NCBI GenBank assembly: GCA_964584665.1
Contig: CAZPAO010000003.1
Location: 1 to 64,000 of the forward strand
DNA: 64,000 nt
Source: DASUBN01 sp964584665
GTDB taxonomy: Bacteria > Pseudomonadota > Gammaproteobacteria > Natronospirales > REEB76
Direction of reading: 5' to 3'
The notes under the pieces were generated by a model. That model ran no database searches. It had not been told where the DNA came from and was given only the letters and a program-made list of their open reading frames with translations. Made by a program: the position numbers and the translations under genes. Every line of letters starts with the position of its first letter. Positions within the stretch are counted from its first letter, which is position 1. Shown in pieces: positions 26,875 through 35,065 of the stretch.

Positions 26875-27849
26875 ATGCGCCATCCGCTCAAGACTGCCGC
26901 CCTCCTCTTCATGCTCGCGGCGCTGGCCCTGCAGTCCGGCTGCGGCGGCAAGAGCGGGAATAGCGCCCCTGTCAGCGGCTTCACCATCACGGTCACGCCG
27001 CCCACTGCCTCGGTGGTCGTCGGTTCCATCCGGCAGTTCAGCGCCCAGGCACGGGATGCCAACGGTCTCGTCATCGCCGGGGTCACCTTCGCCTGGGCCT
27101 CGTCCGACAGCCGCATCGCCCTCAGCCTCGGCAACGGCGCCTTCAGGGGCGTGGCGCTCGGCGGCGTGAGCGTGACAGCCACCGCCACCCTCGGCGGCGG
27201 CGTGACCCATACCACGCCCCAGATCATCACCAGCAACGTCGCCACCCTGTCGGTGGTGACGGCGGTGGAAGGCACTGCGGCCGAAGGTGCGCCCATCACC
27301 GGCGCTAGCGTCAGCCTGCGTGACGCAGACGGCCAATACGCCGCAGGCGGCACCGATGCGGCGGGTCATTTCCACATACCGACCGACGGCATGACCGCGC
27401 CCTTCCTGCTCAAGGTGACCGCCGCCGACGGCCACGTGCTCTACGGCATGGCCGTGGCACCCGGCACCGCCAACCTCGACCCCTACAGCGATCTCCTGGT
27501 GCGCGATGTCTTCGCTCTGCGAGGCGCCGATGCGGACCAGGCTTTCGCCGGCCGCGGCGGGCTGCCGGCTGCAGCCGATCTCGACGTCATGGACCGGGCG
27601 CTGACCGGTATCCTCCGGAGCGAACTCACCGATGTCGGCCTGGATGCGGGCCGCTTCAGCGTGCTCGGCACGCCCTTCGCCGCCGACCACACGGGCTTCG
27701 ACAAGGTGCTGGACGAGTCTGAAGTGGATACCGCCGCCGGCCGTATCCGGGCGGGAGGCGAGACCACCCTAATCGGGCTAGACCGGGCTGGAGCCAGCCT
27801 GAGCTGGGAGACCTTTGGCGGGCCCCAGGGCAGCCTGCGCCTGCCCTGA
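26875..27849 (+). CDS. Lipoprotein with bacterial Ig-like domain
   Basis: A 324-residue predicted lipoprotein. The leader ends LQSGC with Cys23, although the -3 position is Gln rather than the usual Leu. Residues about 33-130 resemble a BIG2-type Ig fold (ITVTPPTASVVVGSIRQFSA, then FAWASSDSRIA). A second beta-rich part (GAPITGASVSLRDADG) looks like a carboxypeptidase-regulatory type fold. The remaining 150 residues are unassigned. Likely surface or periplasmic; function unknown. It stands alone between two divergent or spaced genes. Confidence 0.75.
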   Translation: MRHPLKTAALLFMLAALALQSGCGGKSGNSAPVSGFTITVTPPTASVVVGSIRQFSAQARDANGLVIAGVTFAWASSDSRIALSLGNGAFRGVALGGVSVTATATLGGGVTHTTPQIITSNVATLSVVTAVEGTAAEGAPITGASVSLRDADGQYAAGGTDAAGHFHIPTDGMTAPFLLKVTAADGHVLYGMAVAPGTANLDPYSDLLVRDVFALRGADADQAFAGRGGLPAAADLDVMDRALTGILRSELTDVGLDAGRFSVLGTPFAADHTGFDKVLDESEVDTAAGRIRAGGETTLIGLDRAGASLSWETFGGPQGSLRLP

Positions 27850-27905
27850 TGTTTCGGCTGACTTCCAACTAAACCTCTGCCCCTTCCACGCCGTCCAAGG
27901 GTCAT

Positions 27906-27923
27906 GGCAGCCTATTGGCTGCC
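27906..27923 (+). terminator. Hairpin downstream of the Ig-like lipoprotein
   Basis: A perfect 7-bp stem GGCAGCC/GGCTGCC around TATT, 57 bases after the stop. No T tract follows, so termination by it is uncertain. Confidence 0.4.
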
Positions 27924-27933
27924 GGACCCCGCC

Positions 27934-27961
27934 TTGAAATCAGCCGGGGATGTGTTATAGT
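27934..27961 (+). promoter_or_regulatory. Sigma70-type promoter for the DUF4097 gene
   Basis: TTGAAA (27934-27939) and TATAGT (27956-27961) with a 16-base spacer, 52 bases upstream of the ATG at 28014. This is the best -35/-10 pair seen in the window. Confidence 0.65.
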
Positions 27962-28013
27962 AAGCTAATACACCAATACGCCCACCGCAGGGCGCATCCG
28001 ATAGGAGCCTCCT

Positions 28014-29231
28014 ATGTCCCCGCGCATCCCCGCCCTCATCTGCCTGGCCGCCCTCACGGCCCTCGCCGCCGGCCCCGTGGCCGCGGCCCAGAGCTTCGAG
28101 AAGAACGACAGCTACAAGAACCCGGCCATCAAGGCCGGCGGCAGCCTCACCCTCACCAACATGCTGGGCCACGTCAGCGTGGTCGCCGCCACCGACGGCG
28201 TGCTAACGGTGGACAGCAAGGTGGTGACAGCCGCGGGCAGCGATGCCGACGCCCAGGCGCTCGCCGCCAAGATCAAGTTCGAGACCACCAGCACCGACGG
28301 CGGCAAGGGCGTGGAGATGATGACCAAGTACCCGCTGGATGAGTCCACCGACTACTACTACCACGGCTACGGCTTCAACTTCGGCATGAGCACCACCAGC
28401 ACGAGCTACGACGGCGAACGCGTGCACATCTCCAACGGCAGCTTCGGCTCGGGCCTCAACCTGCACGTGGACTTCGTGGTGCACGTGCCGAAGGGCGTGC
28501 ACGTGACGGTGGACAACAAGGTCGGCATGATCGAGGCCAGCGGCGTGGATGCGCCCTTGAGCCTCAAGAGTTCCTCCGGTGACATTAAATCCGACAAGGG
28601 CGCCGACAGCTTCAGCGCCGACACGGGCTCGGGTGACGTGACCGTCACAGACCAGGCCGGCAAGGTCGAGATGCACAGCGGCTCCGGCGACCTGATCCTC
28701 ACCCGCCAGAAGGGCGGTGACGTGACCATCAAGACCGGCTCGGGCGATGTGAAGCTCAAGGACGTGGCCGGCACCGTCAACGGTGAGACCGGCTCGGGCG
28801 ACGTGACCGTGGACGGCTACACCGGCACCGGTGCGGAACTCGAGACCGGCTCGGGTGACATCATCCTCACCGGCGCCACCGGCTCCATGAAGCTCAGCAC
28901 CGGCTCCGGCGACATCCGCGGCACCGGCATCAAGGCCGGCCAGGTGGTGAGCACCAGCACCGGCTCCGGCAGCGTGAACCTCGACGGCGACTTCGGCGAC
29001 GTGATCCGCCTCAACGCCGACAGCGGCAGCGGCGACATCGTGATCCACACCAGCCGCGTGCCCTCGCTGCATATCAGCGCCACCTCAGACTCAGGCGACG
29101 TGGACGTGGACCTGCCGGGCATGTCCAACGTCTCGGCCCATTCCCACTCGATCCGTGCCGACGTAAACGGCGCCAAGGGCTCCGCCGAACTGGAAGCGGG
29201 TTCCGGCGACGTGACCTTTACCAAGAACTGA
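28014..29231 (+). CDS. Exported DUF4097 beta-strand repeat protein
   Basis: A 405-residue exported protein with a signal peptide (about 1-25). From about residue 180 it consists of roughly 20-residue beta-strand repeats carrying a GSGDV/GSGDI turn (at least eight copies, such as TGSGDVTV, SGSGDLIL, TGSGDIIL), matching the DUF4097 family, which is expected to form a beta-helix or solenoid. Function unknown; envelope-stress or surface roles are reported for neighbours of this family in other bacteria, but nothing here proves that. A strong promoter (27934-27961) and terminator (29256-29286) make it a single-gene unit. Confidence 0.83.
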   Translation: MSPRIPALICLAALTALAAGPVAAAQSFEKNDSYKNPAIKAGGSLTLTNMLGHVSVVAATDGVLTVDSKVVTAAGSDADAQALAAKIKFETTSTDGGKGVEMMTKYPLDESTDYYYHGYGFNFGMSTTSTSYDGERVHISNGSFGSGLNLHVDFVVHVPKGVHVTVDNKVGMIEASGVDAPLSLKSSSGDIKSDKGADSFSADTGSGDVTVTDQAGKVEMHSGSGDLILTRQKGGDVTIKTGSGDVKLKDVAGTVNGETGSGDVTVDGYTGTGAELETGSGDIILTGATGSMKLSTGSGDIRGTGIKAGQVVSTSTGSGSVNLDGDFGDVIRLNADSGSGDIVIHTSRVPSLHISATSDSGDVDVDLPGMSNVSAHSHSIRADVNGAKGSAELEAGSGDVTFTKN

Positions 29232-29255
29232 CGCATCCACCAGTGCAGGTCAGGC

Positions 29256-29286
29256 GGGGCCAGGGAGACCTGGCCCCATTTTTTTT
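29256..29286 (+). terminator. Strong intrinsic terminator
   Basis: A perfect 9-bp stem GGGGCCAGG/CCTGGCCCC with GAGA loop, followed by A and eight T residues, 25 bases after the DUF4097 stop. A textbook rho-independent terminator. Confidence 0.92.
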
Positions 29287-29479
29287 CCGCCATATGCGCC
29301 ACCTAGACCTGGTCTTGTGGGACTCTTTTCCCGCCTCAAACGCGCGCTTGACTCATCGGGCTCACGGGCCGACCATCTTCCGCGCCCCGCGGCCATCGCG
29401 GCTGCGGACATCGAGGGGGCCTTGGGAGAGACGTCGCTTTCCCCGAGGCCGATATACAAGATCAATAAGGAGTCACTGC

Positions 29480-29918
29480 ATGAAATCCCGTATCTCCATC
29501 GCTTCGTTGCTGCTCGCGATCAGCCTGCTCGCGGGCTGCGCCAGCGTGCCCATGTCCACCCCGGCGGAGGACGCGAGCGCCAAGCAGTTCGCCCCCGTGG
29601 ACGGCAAGTCCGTGCTCTACGTCTATCGCAACGAGACCTTCGGCGCCGCCATCAAGATGGACTTGGACGTGGATGGCAAGCCTGTGGGTGAGACCGCCTC
29701 CAAGACCTACTTCCGGTTCGTGCTGGATCCGGGCCCACACCATCGACTCCCAGAAGGGCACTGCCAAGCTTGATCTCGACACGGAGGCCGGCAAGGTCTA
29801 CTACGTCTGGCAGGAAGTTAAGATGGGCATGTGGGTCGCCAATTCGGCGCTGCATCTCGAAGACGCCGGCAAGGGCCAGGCGGACGTGAAGGAATGCAAG
29901 CTCATCAAGTCCAACTGA
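29480..29918 (+). pseudogene. DUF2846-type lipoprotein, frameshifted
   Basis: The 5' part has a clear lipoprotein leader (LLAGC, Cys20) and a DUF2846-like start (VLYVYRNETFG, KPVGETASKTYFRF). At about 29735-29745 the frame breaks: the sequence should read PGPHTI but reads PGPHHRL and stops at 29773. The natural continuation (TIDSQKGTAKLDLDTEAG to KLIKSN) runs in another frame to a TGA at 29916-29918. Loss of two bases in the CACA run, or one extra C, would explain it. AAGGAG lies before the ATG at 29480. Either a recent mutation or an assembly error; all other features of the gene look intact. Confidence 0.75.
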
Positions 29919-30009
29919 TCCCGTCCTGACCGGGGCCGCGCCGGGTCCGCCGGCGCGGCTCCTTCCTGTAAAGATTGACGCGGCGGCGGCCTTGCGCGAG
30001 ATTCGCCCC

Positions 30010-30720
30010 ATGCACCCCGCCCACTCCGCGCCGCCCATCGTCCCCTACATCAGCATCCCGCAAGCCCGCGCCCGCCAGGAAGCCCTGCGCGGACTGGTGC
30101 GGCGAGAGGGGAAGCTGAAACTCCAGGACGTGCGCTACGTGGCGGGAGTGGACTGCGGTTTCCCCAGCGCGCACGAAGGCCGCGTGACCCGCGCGGCCGT
30201 GGCGGTCTTGAGCTTCCCCGGCCTGGAACTGCACGAGCACGCCGTCATCGAGCGGCCCACGGATTTCCCCTACATCCCCGGGTTCCTCTCCTTCCGGGAA
30301 GTGCCCGCCATCCTGGAGGCGCTGAAGCACCTCAAGACCCGGCCTGATCTCCTGATCGTGGACGGCCAGGGCTACGCCCACCCCCGCGGTTTCGGCATCG
30401 CCTGCCATCTCGGGGTGGAGACGGGCCTGCCCAGCATCGGCGCCGGCAAGTCGCGGCTTGTGGGCGAACACCGCATGCCGGCCGAGACCGCGGGCTCGCG
30501 TACGCCGCTCACCTACAAGGGCGAGACCGTGGGGACGGTGTTGCGCACCAAGGATCGCGTCAATCCGCTGTTCGTATCCGTAGGCCACAAGCTCGACCTC
30601 GACTGCGCCGTGGACTGGGTCTTGGCCTGCACCCGCGGCTACCGCCTGCCGGAGACCACCCGCTGGGCCGATGGCCTCGCGGGCGATCCCATGTTCCGCA
30701 TCCGCCCGCGCAAGCGCTGA
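30010..30720 (+). CDS. nfi: Endonuclease V
   Basis: A 236-residue (from the ATG) endonuclease V, which nicks DNA near deoxyinosine during repair. The motifs YVAGVDCGF, FPYIPGFLSFRE, LLIVDGQGYAHPR and GIGAGKSRL-like (PSIGAGKSRLVG) carry the metal-binding Asp and Glu residues of the family. A TTG start 18 bases upstream is possible but adds only six non-conserved residues. It follows the frameshifted lipoprotein and precedes the SerB-SerA gene on the same strand. Confidence 0.93.
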   Translation: MHPAHSAPPIVPYISIPQARARQEALRGLVRREGKLKLQDVRYVAGVDCGFPSAHEGRVTRAAVAVLSFPGLELHEHAVIERPTDFPYIPGFLSFREVPAILEALKHLKTRPDLLIVDGQGYAHPRGFGIACHLGVETGLPSIGAGKSRLVGEHRMPAETAGSRTPLTYKGETVGTVLRTKDRVNPLFVSVGHKLDLDCAVDWVLACTRGYRLPETTRWADGLAGDPMFRIRPRKR

Positions 30721-30747
30721 CGGCCCGCCGTGAGCCCCGCTGTGGGA

Positions 30748-30753
30748 TAAGAT
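30748..30753 (+). promoter_or_regulatory. Candidate -10 box TAAGAT
   Basis: TAAGAT in the string GGGATAAGATGGGG, 32 bases before the SerB-SerA ATG. It shares GATAAGATGG with the site at 20258. No -35 is evident. Confidence 0.4.
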
Positions 30754-30784
30754 GGGGCCATACCCATAAGAAAAGCCCCTCAGC

Positions 30785-32668
30785 ATGCCCGGTGAACTGC
30801 GCTTCATCCTCGATTTCGACAGCACCCTGGTGCGGGTCGAGACGCTGGAGGTGATGGCGGACCTGGTGCCCGGCGGTTCCAAGGTGCGCGCGCGCATCCG
30901 CGAACTCACCGATGCCGCCATGGGCGGACGCATGCTGTTCCAGGAGGCGCTGCGCGAGCGCCTGAAGCTCCTCCACATGCACCGCGAGCAGCTCACCCAA
31001 CTCGGGGCGCAGCTGCGCGAGGAGACCACGCCTTCCTTCCAGCGCAACCGCGCCTTCCTCGCCGCCAACGCCGACCACATCTACGTGGTGACGAGCGGCT
31101 TCCGCGAGGCGGTGATGCCGGTGGTGAAGAGCCTGGGCCTGCGTCCCGACCACGTCTACGCCAACACCCTGCACTTCGACGGCGACGGCTACATCGACGG
31201 CGTCGACTGGCAGAACCCGCTCGCCGCCGACGGCGGCAAGGTGAAGGTGGTGCGGGGCTTGAAGCTCGACGGCGAAGTGGTGATGGTGGGCGACGGCTGG
31301 AGCGACTATGAAGTCTTCGCCGCCGGCGCCGCGCAACGCTTCTACGCTTTCACCGAGAACGTGCAGCGCGAGGAGGTGCTCAACTCGCGTGAGGTGCGGA
31401 TCGCGCCAAACTTCGACGAGGTGCTGTTCGACTGCGGCCTGCGCGCCGCGGTCTCCTACCCCAAGAACCGGCTCAAGGTGCTGCTGCTGGAGAACATCCA
31501 CCCCGAAGCAGTGGCGGCCTTCGAGCGCGAGGGCTACGCGGTGGAATCCCTGAAGGGCAGCCCTCCGCCGGAGGAGCTGGCGGCAAGGCTGCAGGACGTC
31601 TCCATCCTGGGGCTACGCTCCAAGACACAGATCGACAAGCGCACGCTGGAGGCTGCCAAGCGGCTGCTGGCGGTGGGCGCCTTCTGCATAGGCACCAACC
31701 AGATCGACCTCGCCGGCTGCGAGCAGCGCGGCGTGGCGGTGTTCAACGCGCCTTTCAGCAACACCCGCTCGGTGGTGGAGCTGGCCCTGGCCGAGATCAT
31801 CCTGCTGCTGCGCGGCATCCCGGCCAAGCTCAGGCTCATGGAGCACGGCACCTGGGACAAGTCCGCGGAAGGCTCCCATGAGGTGCGCGGCAAGCGCTTG
31901 GGGATAATCGGCTACGGCAACATCGGCATGCAGCTCTCGGTACTGGCCGAATCCCTGGGGATGCAGGTCTGCTTCTACGACGTGGCGGAGAAGCTCGCCC
32001 TCGGCACCGCGCGCCGCTGCGACACGCTGGATGAACTGCTGGAGACCTGCGACGCCATCACCGTGCACGTGGACGGCCGCAAGGAGAACACCAGCCTCAT
32101 CGGCCCGCGCGAGTTCACGCGCATGAAGGAAGGCGCGGTGTTCCTGAACCTCTCCCGCGGCCACGTGGTGGACCTCACCGCCCTGCGCAGCCACCTCATG
32201 TCCGGGCACCTCGCCGGCGCCGCAGTGGATGTGTTCCCGGAGGAACCCCACGGCAACGGCGAGCGCTTCGAGCACCCGCTGCGGGACGTGCCGGAGGCGC
32301 TGCTCACACCCCACGTGGGCGGCAGCACGCTCGAGGCGCAGCACGACATCGGCCGCTTCGTCAGCGGCCGCATCATCGACTACATCAACACCGGCAGCAC
32401 CGAGAACAGCGTCAACTTCCCGGCCATCCGCCTGCCGCCCCAGGAACGGGCGCACCGCCTCATCCACCTGCACCAGAACGTGCCCGGCATCCTGGCGCGC
32501 ATCAACCAGGCGTTGGCGGCCGCCGGCGCCAACATCTCCGGGCAGTACCTGAAGACCAACGAGCGCATCGGCTACGTGATCACGGACATCGAGGGCAGCT
32601 ACTCCGACTCGCTGCTGGACGAGATCCGCCGCATCCCGAGCACCCTGCGCTTCAGGGTGCTGTACTGA
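30785..32668 (+). CDS. Bifunctional phosphoserine phosphatase / phosphoglycerate dehydrogenase (SerB-SerA fusion)
   Basis: A 627-residue fusion. Residues 1-220 are a HAD phosphatase of the SerB type: DFDST nucleophile motif with Asp10 and Asp12, VVTSGF, GGKVK, and GDGWSD with Asp170 and Asp174. Residues about 227-545 are a D-3-phosphoglycerate dehydrogenase with GYGNIG for NAD binding and the catalytic Arg (NLSRGH), Glu (FPEEP) and His (PHVGGST). Residues about 550-627 are an ACT domain, usually the serine feedback site. The fusion joins the first and third steps of serine synthesis; the middle aminotransferase is not here. murB starts one base after the stop. All catalytic motifs look intact. 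Confidence 0.9.
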   Translation: MPGELRFILDFDSTLVRVETLEVMADLVPGGSKVRARIRELTDAAMGGRMLFQEALRERLKLLHMHREQLTQLGAQLREETTPSFQRNRAFLAANADHIYVVTSGFREAVMPVVKSLGLRPDHVYANTLHFDGDGYIDGVDWQNPLAADGGKVKVVRGLKLDGEVVMVGDGWSDYEVFAAGAAQRFYAFTENVQREEVLNSREVRIAPNFDEVLFDCGLRAAVSYPKNRLKVLLLENIHPEAVAAFEREGYAVESLKGSPPPEELAARLQDVSILGLRSKTQIDKRTLEAAKRLLAVGAFCIGTNQIDLAGCEQRGVAVFNAPFSNTRSVVELALAEIILLLRGIPAKLRLMEHGTWDKSAEGSHEVRGKRLGIIGYGNIGMQLSVLAESLGMQVCFYDVAEKLALGTARRCDTLDELLETCDAITVHVDGRKENTSLIGPREFTRMKEGAVFLNLSRGHVVDLTALRSHLMSGHLAGAAVDVFPEEPHGNGERFEHPLRDVPEALLTPHVGGSTLEAQHDIGRFVSGRIIDYINTGSTENSVNFPAIRLPPQERAHRLIHLHQNVPGILARINQALAAAGANISGQYLKTNERIGYVITDIEGSYSDSLLDEIRRIPSTLRFRVLY

Positions 32669-32669
32669 G

Positions 32670-33707
32670 ATGAGCGACAGCGCCTCAGGGATGACCTGCT
32701 TCCTCACCCGCGATGCCCCGCTGGGGCACCGCAACACCTTCCGCGTGCCGGCGAAGGCGCTGCGCTACACCGAACTCAGGGTGGCGGCGGCCCTGCCGGA
32801 AGTGCTGCAGCGGCGCGAACTCAAGACCATGCCGCTGCTGGTGCTGGGCGAGGGCAGCAACCTGCTCTTCACCCAGGACTATCCCGGCCTGGTGCTGCAC
32901 ATGGCGACCCAGGGCATCCAGCTGCTGGAGGACGGCACCACCGCGCGGGTGCGGGTGGCGGCGGGCGAGAACTGGCACGGCTTCGTGCGCTGGTCCCTGC
33001 AGCACGGCTTCGCGGGGCTGGAGAACCTCGCCCTCATCCCCGGCACCGTGGGGGCCGCCCCCATACAGAACATCGGCGCCTACGGCGCCGAGGTGCGCGA
33101 GTTCATCGCCATGGTGGAGGCCTTCGACCGCAAGCAGGACGCCTTCGTGCAACTGGACAACGCCGCCTGCGCCTTCGCCTACCGGGACTCGGTGTTCAAG
33201 CGCGACCCGCAGCGATTCATCGTCACCGCCGTCGACTTCCTGCTGCCGCGCAAGCGCGAGCTGCGCCTGGACTACGCGGGCGTGCGCCAGGAACTGGAAG
33301 CCATGGGCGTGAAGGATCCGACCTCGGTGAACGTGGCCCACGCAGTGGAGACCCTGCGGCGGCGCAAGCTGCCGGACCCGGCCATCACCGGCAACGCCGG
33401 CAGCTTCTTCAAGAACCCCATCGTCCCCGCCGAGCGGGCCGCCGCGCTGGTGTCCGCCCACCCGGCCCTGCCGAACTGGCCCGCCGGGGAAGGGCTCACC
33501 AAGCTCTCCGCCGCCTGGCTCATCGAGACCTGCGGCTTCAAGGGCGTGCGCGACGGCGATGCGGCGGTCTCGGACCGCCACTCGCTGGTGCTCATCAACT
33601 GCGGCCACGCCACCGGCGCTCAGGTGTGGGCGCTCGCCACCCGCATCCGCGATGCGGTGTCGGCGCGCTTCGGCGTCAACCTCGAGCCCGAACCCATCAT
33701 CCTCTGA
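32670..33707 (+). CDS. murB: UDP-N-acetylenolpyruvoylglucosamine reductase
   Basis: A 345-residue MurB of the E. coli (type I) length. It reduces UDP-GlcNAc-enolpyruvate to UDP-MurNAc in cytoplasmic peptidoglycan synthesis. FAD-binding motifs LGEGSNLLF and IPGTVGAAPIQNIGAYG are present, as are YRDSVFK with the catalytic Arg region and GNAGSFFKNP with the active-site Ser. The start follows the SerB-SerA stop by one base (TGAGATG), implying cotranscription of an essential gene with serine synthesis. Confidence 0.95.
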   Translation: MSDSASGMTCFLTRDAPLGHRNTFRVPAKALRYTELRVAAALPEVLQRRELKTMPLLVLGEGSNLLFTQDYPGLVLHMATQGIQLLEDGTTARVRVAAGENWHGFVRWSLQHGFAGLENLALIPGTVGAAPIQNIGAYGAEVREFIAMVEAFDRKQDAFVQLDNAACAFAYRDSVFKRDPQRFIVTAVDFLLPRKRELRLDYAGVRQELEAMGVKDPTSVNVAHAVETLRRRKLPDPAITGNAGSFFKNPIVPAERAAALVSAHPALPNWPAGEGLTKLSAAWLIETCGFKGVRDGDAAVSDRHSLVLINCGHATGAQVWALATRIRDAVSARFGVNLEPEPIIL

Positions 33708-33714
33708 GGCCTGC

Positions 33715-34251
33715 ATGACCTTCCGCGTCGAAGGCCCGCGCCTCTACGTCCGTCCCTGGGAGCCGGCAGACCGGGATGTCTTCGTGCGCTGCTTCGCCGA
33801 GGACCCGGAGATGTTGCGTTACATCAGCTTCGGCCGGCCTTGGGAGGCAGCCAAGACCGATGCCTACTTCGAACGCCAGAAAGCCTTCCTCGCCAGCCAT
33901 GGCTGCTGCGTGGGCGCGGTGGTGCTGAAGGGTACGGGCGAAGTGGTGGGTGGCGCCGGCATCCAGCCCCAGGACCTCTCCGGCGACTTCGAGTTCGCCT
34001 GGTCCATTTGGCGTGCGCACTGGGGCAAGGGCTATGCCACCGAGGCGGCGGCCGCGCTCAAGCAGCAGGCGTTCAGTGTCATGGGCCTGCCGCGCATCGT
34101 CGCCATCGCGGACGTGCCCAACCTCGCGTCCATCCGCATCATGCAGAAGATAGGTATGCGTTTCGACAAGGTGGTGAACGCCAAGGACCTGGCGGCGCGC
34201 TATCCGGACGTACAGGTGGCGCGGTATATTGCGGACAATCCCCGGGACTGA
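33715..34251 (+). CDS. GNAT acetyltransferase, RimJ/RimL type
   Basis: A 178-residue GNAT protein. The start LYVRPWEPADRDVF and the acetyl-CoA loop region WGKGYATEAAAALKQQAF, followed by ADVPNLASIRIMQKIGM, are typical of RimJ/RimL-like acetyltransferases acting on protein N-termini or small amines. The ATG lies 7 bases after murB, probably in the same transcript. Substrate unknown. Confidence 0.87.
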   Translation: MTFRVEGPRLYVRPWEPADRDVFVRCFAEDPEMLRYISFGRPWEAAKTDAYFERQKAFLASHGCCVGAVVLKGTGEVVGGAGIQPQDLSGDFEFAWSIWRAHWGKGYATEAAAALKQQAFSVMGLPRIVAIADVPNLASIRIMQKIGMRFDKVVNAKDLAARYPDVQVARYIADNPRD

Positions 34252-34261
34252 AGGCTCCGTC

Positions 34262-35065
34262 ATGCGCCAACTCGCGATGCTGCTGCTCTGCTGCCTCTGC
34301 CTGACCGCCGCCTGGGCGGAGGACGAAGACCCACAGGAGCAGCTGGCTAAGGCCGCGGCCACGGAGGCCGGCTCCGGTTGGATCTTCGGCGGCGGCGTGG
34401 CGGTGACGGATCCGGGTTACGTGGGCTATACGCGCCAGGTGACGCCGCTGCCGCTGGTCTTCTACCACAGCGGGCGCTTCTTCTTCGCGGGCTTCAGCGC
34501 CGGTTACCTGCTCTCCAACGGCGAGCATTACCGGTTCTCGCTGGTGGCGGTGCCCCAGATCAACCGCCTGAGCGCGGACGATTCGCCGCAACTCGCGGGC
34601 ATCCAGACCCGCCGCTGGTCCATCGCCGGCGGCGCGAACCTGGACCTCTTCGGCGACTGGGGCCGCTTCAACACGGGCATCTCCCACGACCTGCTGGGCC
34701 GCAACGACGGCACCGCCGCCAACGCGGGCTACCAGTATTCATTCCATCTCGGGGATTGGGCTTTGACGCCCGGCGCGGGCCTGCGCTGGGAGAGCGCGGC
34801 CTTGACCAAGTATTACTACGGCGTGAGCCCCGCGGAAGCGCGGCCGGGACGGCCGGCCTATGCGCCGGGCAGCGCCAGCAACCCTTACGTGAGCCTGGGG
34901 TTCTCCACGTCCATCAGCGAGCACTGGCAGTTCCGCAGCAACATCCAGTACACGCGCTTCGGCGCGGCCATCCATGACAGCCCCATCGTGGACCGCTCCG
35001 GCAGCACCACCCTCTTCATCGGGTTCATCTACAACCCGCGGGATGGAGCCCCTCAGGGTCTTTGA
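34262..35065 (+). CDS. MipA/OmpV family outer-membrane protein
   Basis: A 267-residue exported protein with signal peptide (about 1-19, ending AAWA) and alternating beta-strand pattern ending in the aromatic-rich FIGFIYNP, as in MipA/OmpV barrels. LPLVFYHSGRFFF and a C-terminal strand set fit the family. In E. coli MipA scaffolds murein enzymes; here the role is not shown, though it sits two genes after murB. Its stop overlaps the convergent esterase gene by 13 bases. Confidence 0.83.
   Translation: MRQLAMLLLCCLCLTAAWAEDEDPQEQLAKAAATEAGSGWIFGGGVAVTDPGYVGYTRQVTPLPLVFYHSGRFFFAGFSAGYLLSNGEHYRFSLVAVPQINRLSADDSPQLAGIQTRRWSIAGGANLDLFGDWGRFNTGISHDLLGRNDGTAANAGYQYSFHLGDWALTPGAGLRWESAALTKYYYGVSPAEARPGRPAYAPGSASNPYVSLGFSTSISEHWQFRSNIQYTRFGAAIHDSPIVDRSGSTTLFIGFIYNPRDGAPQGL

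Noticed and set aside
28600..29200. Possible CRISPR or tandem DNA repeat
   Set aside because: The periodicity is in protein repeats (GSGD turns) with diverged codons, not identical DNA repeats with spacers.
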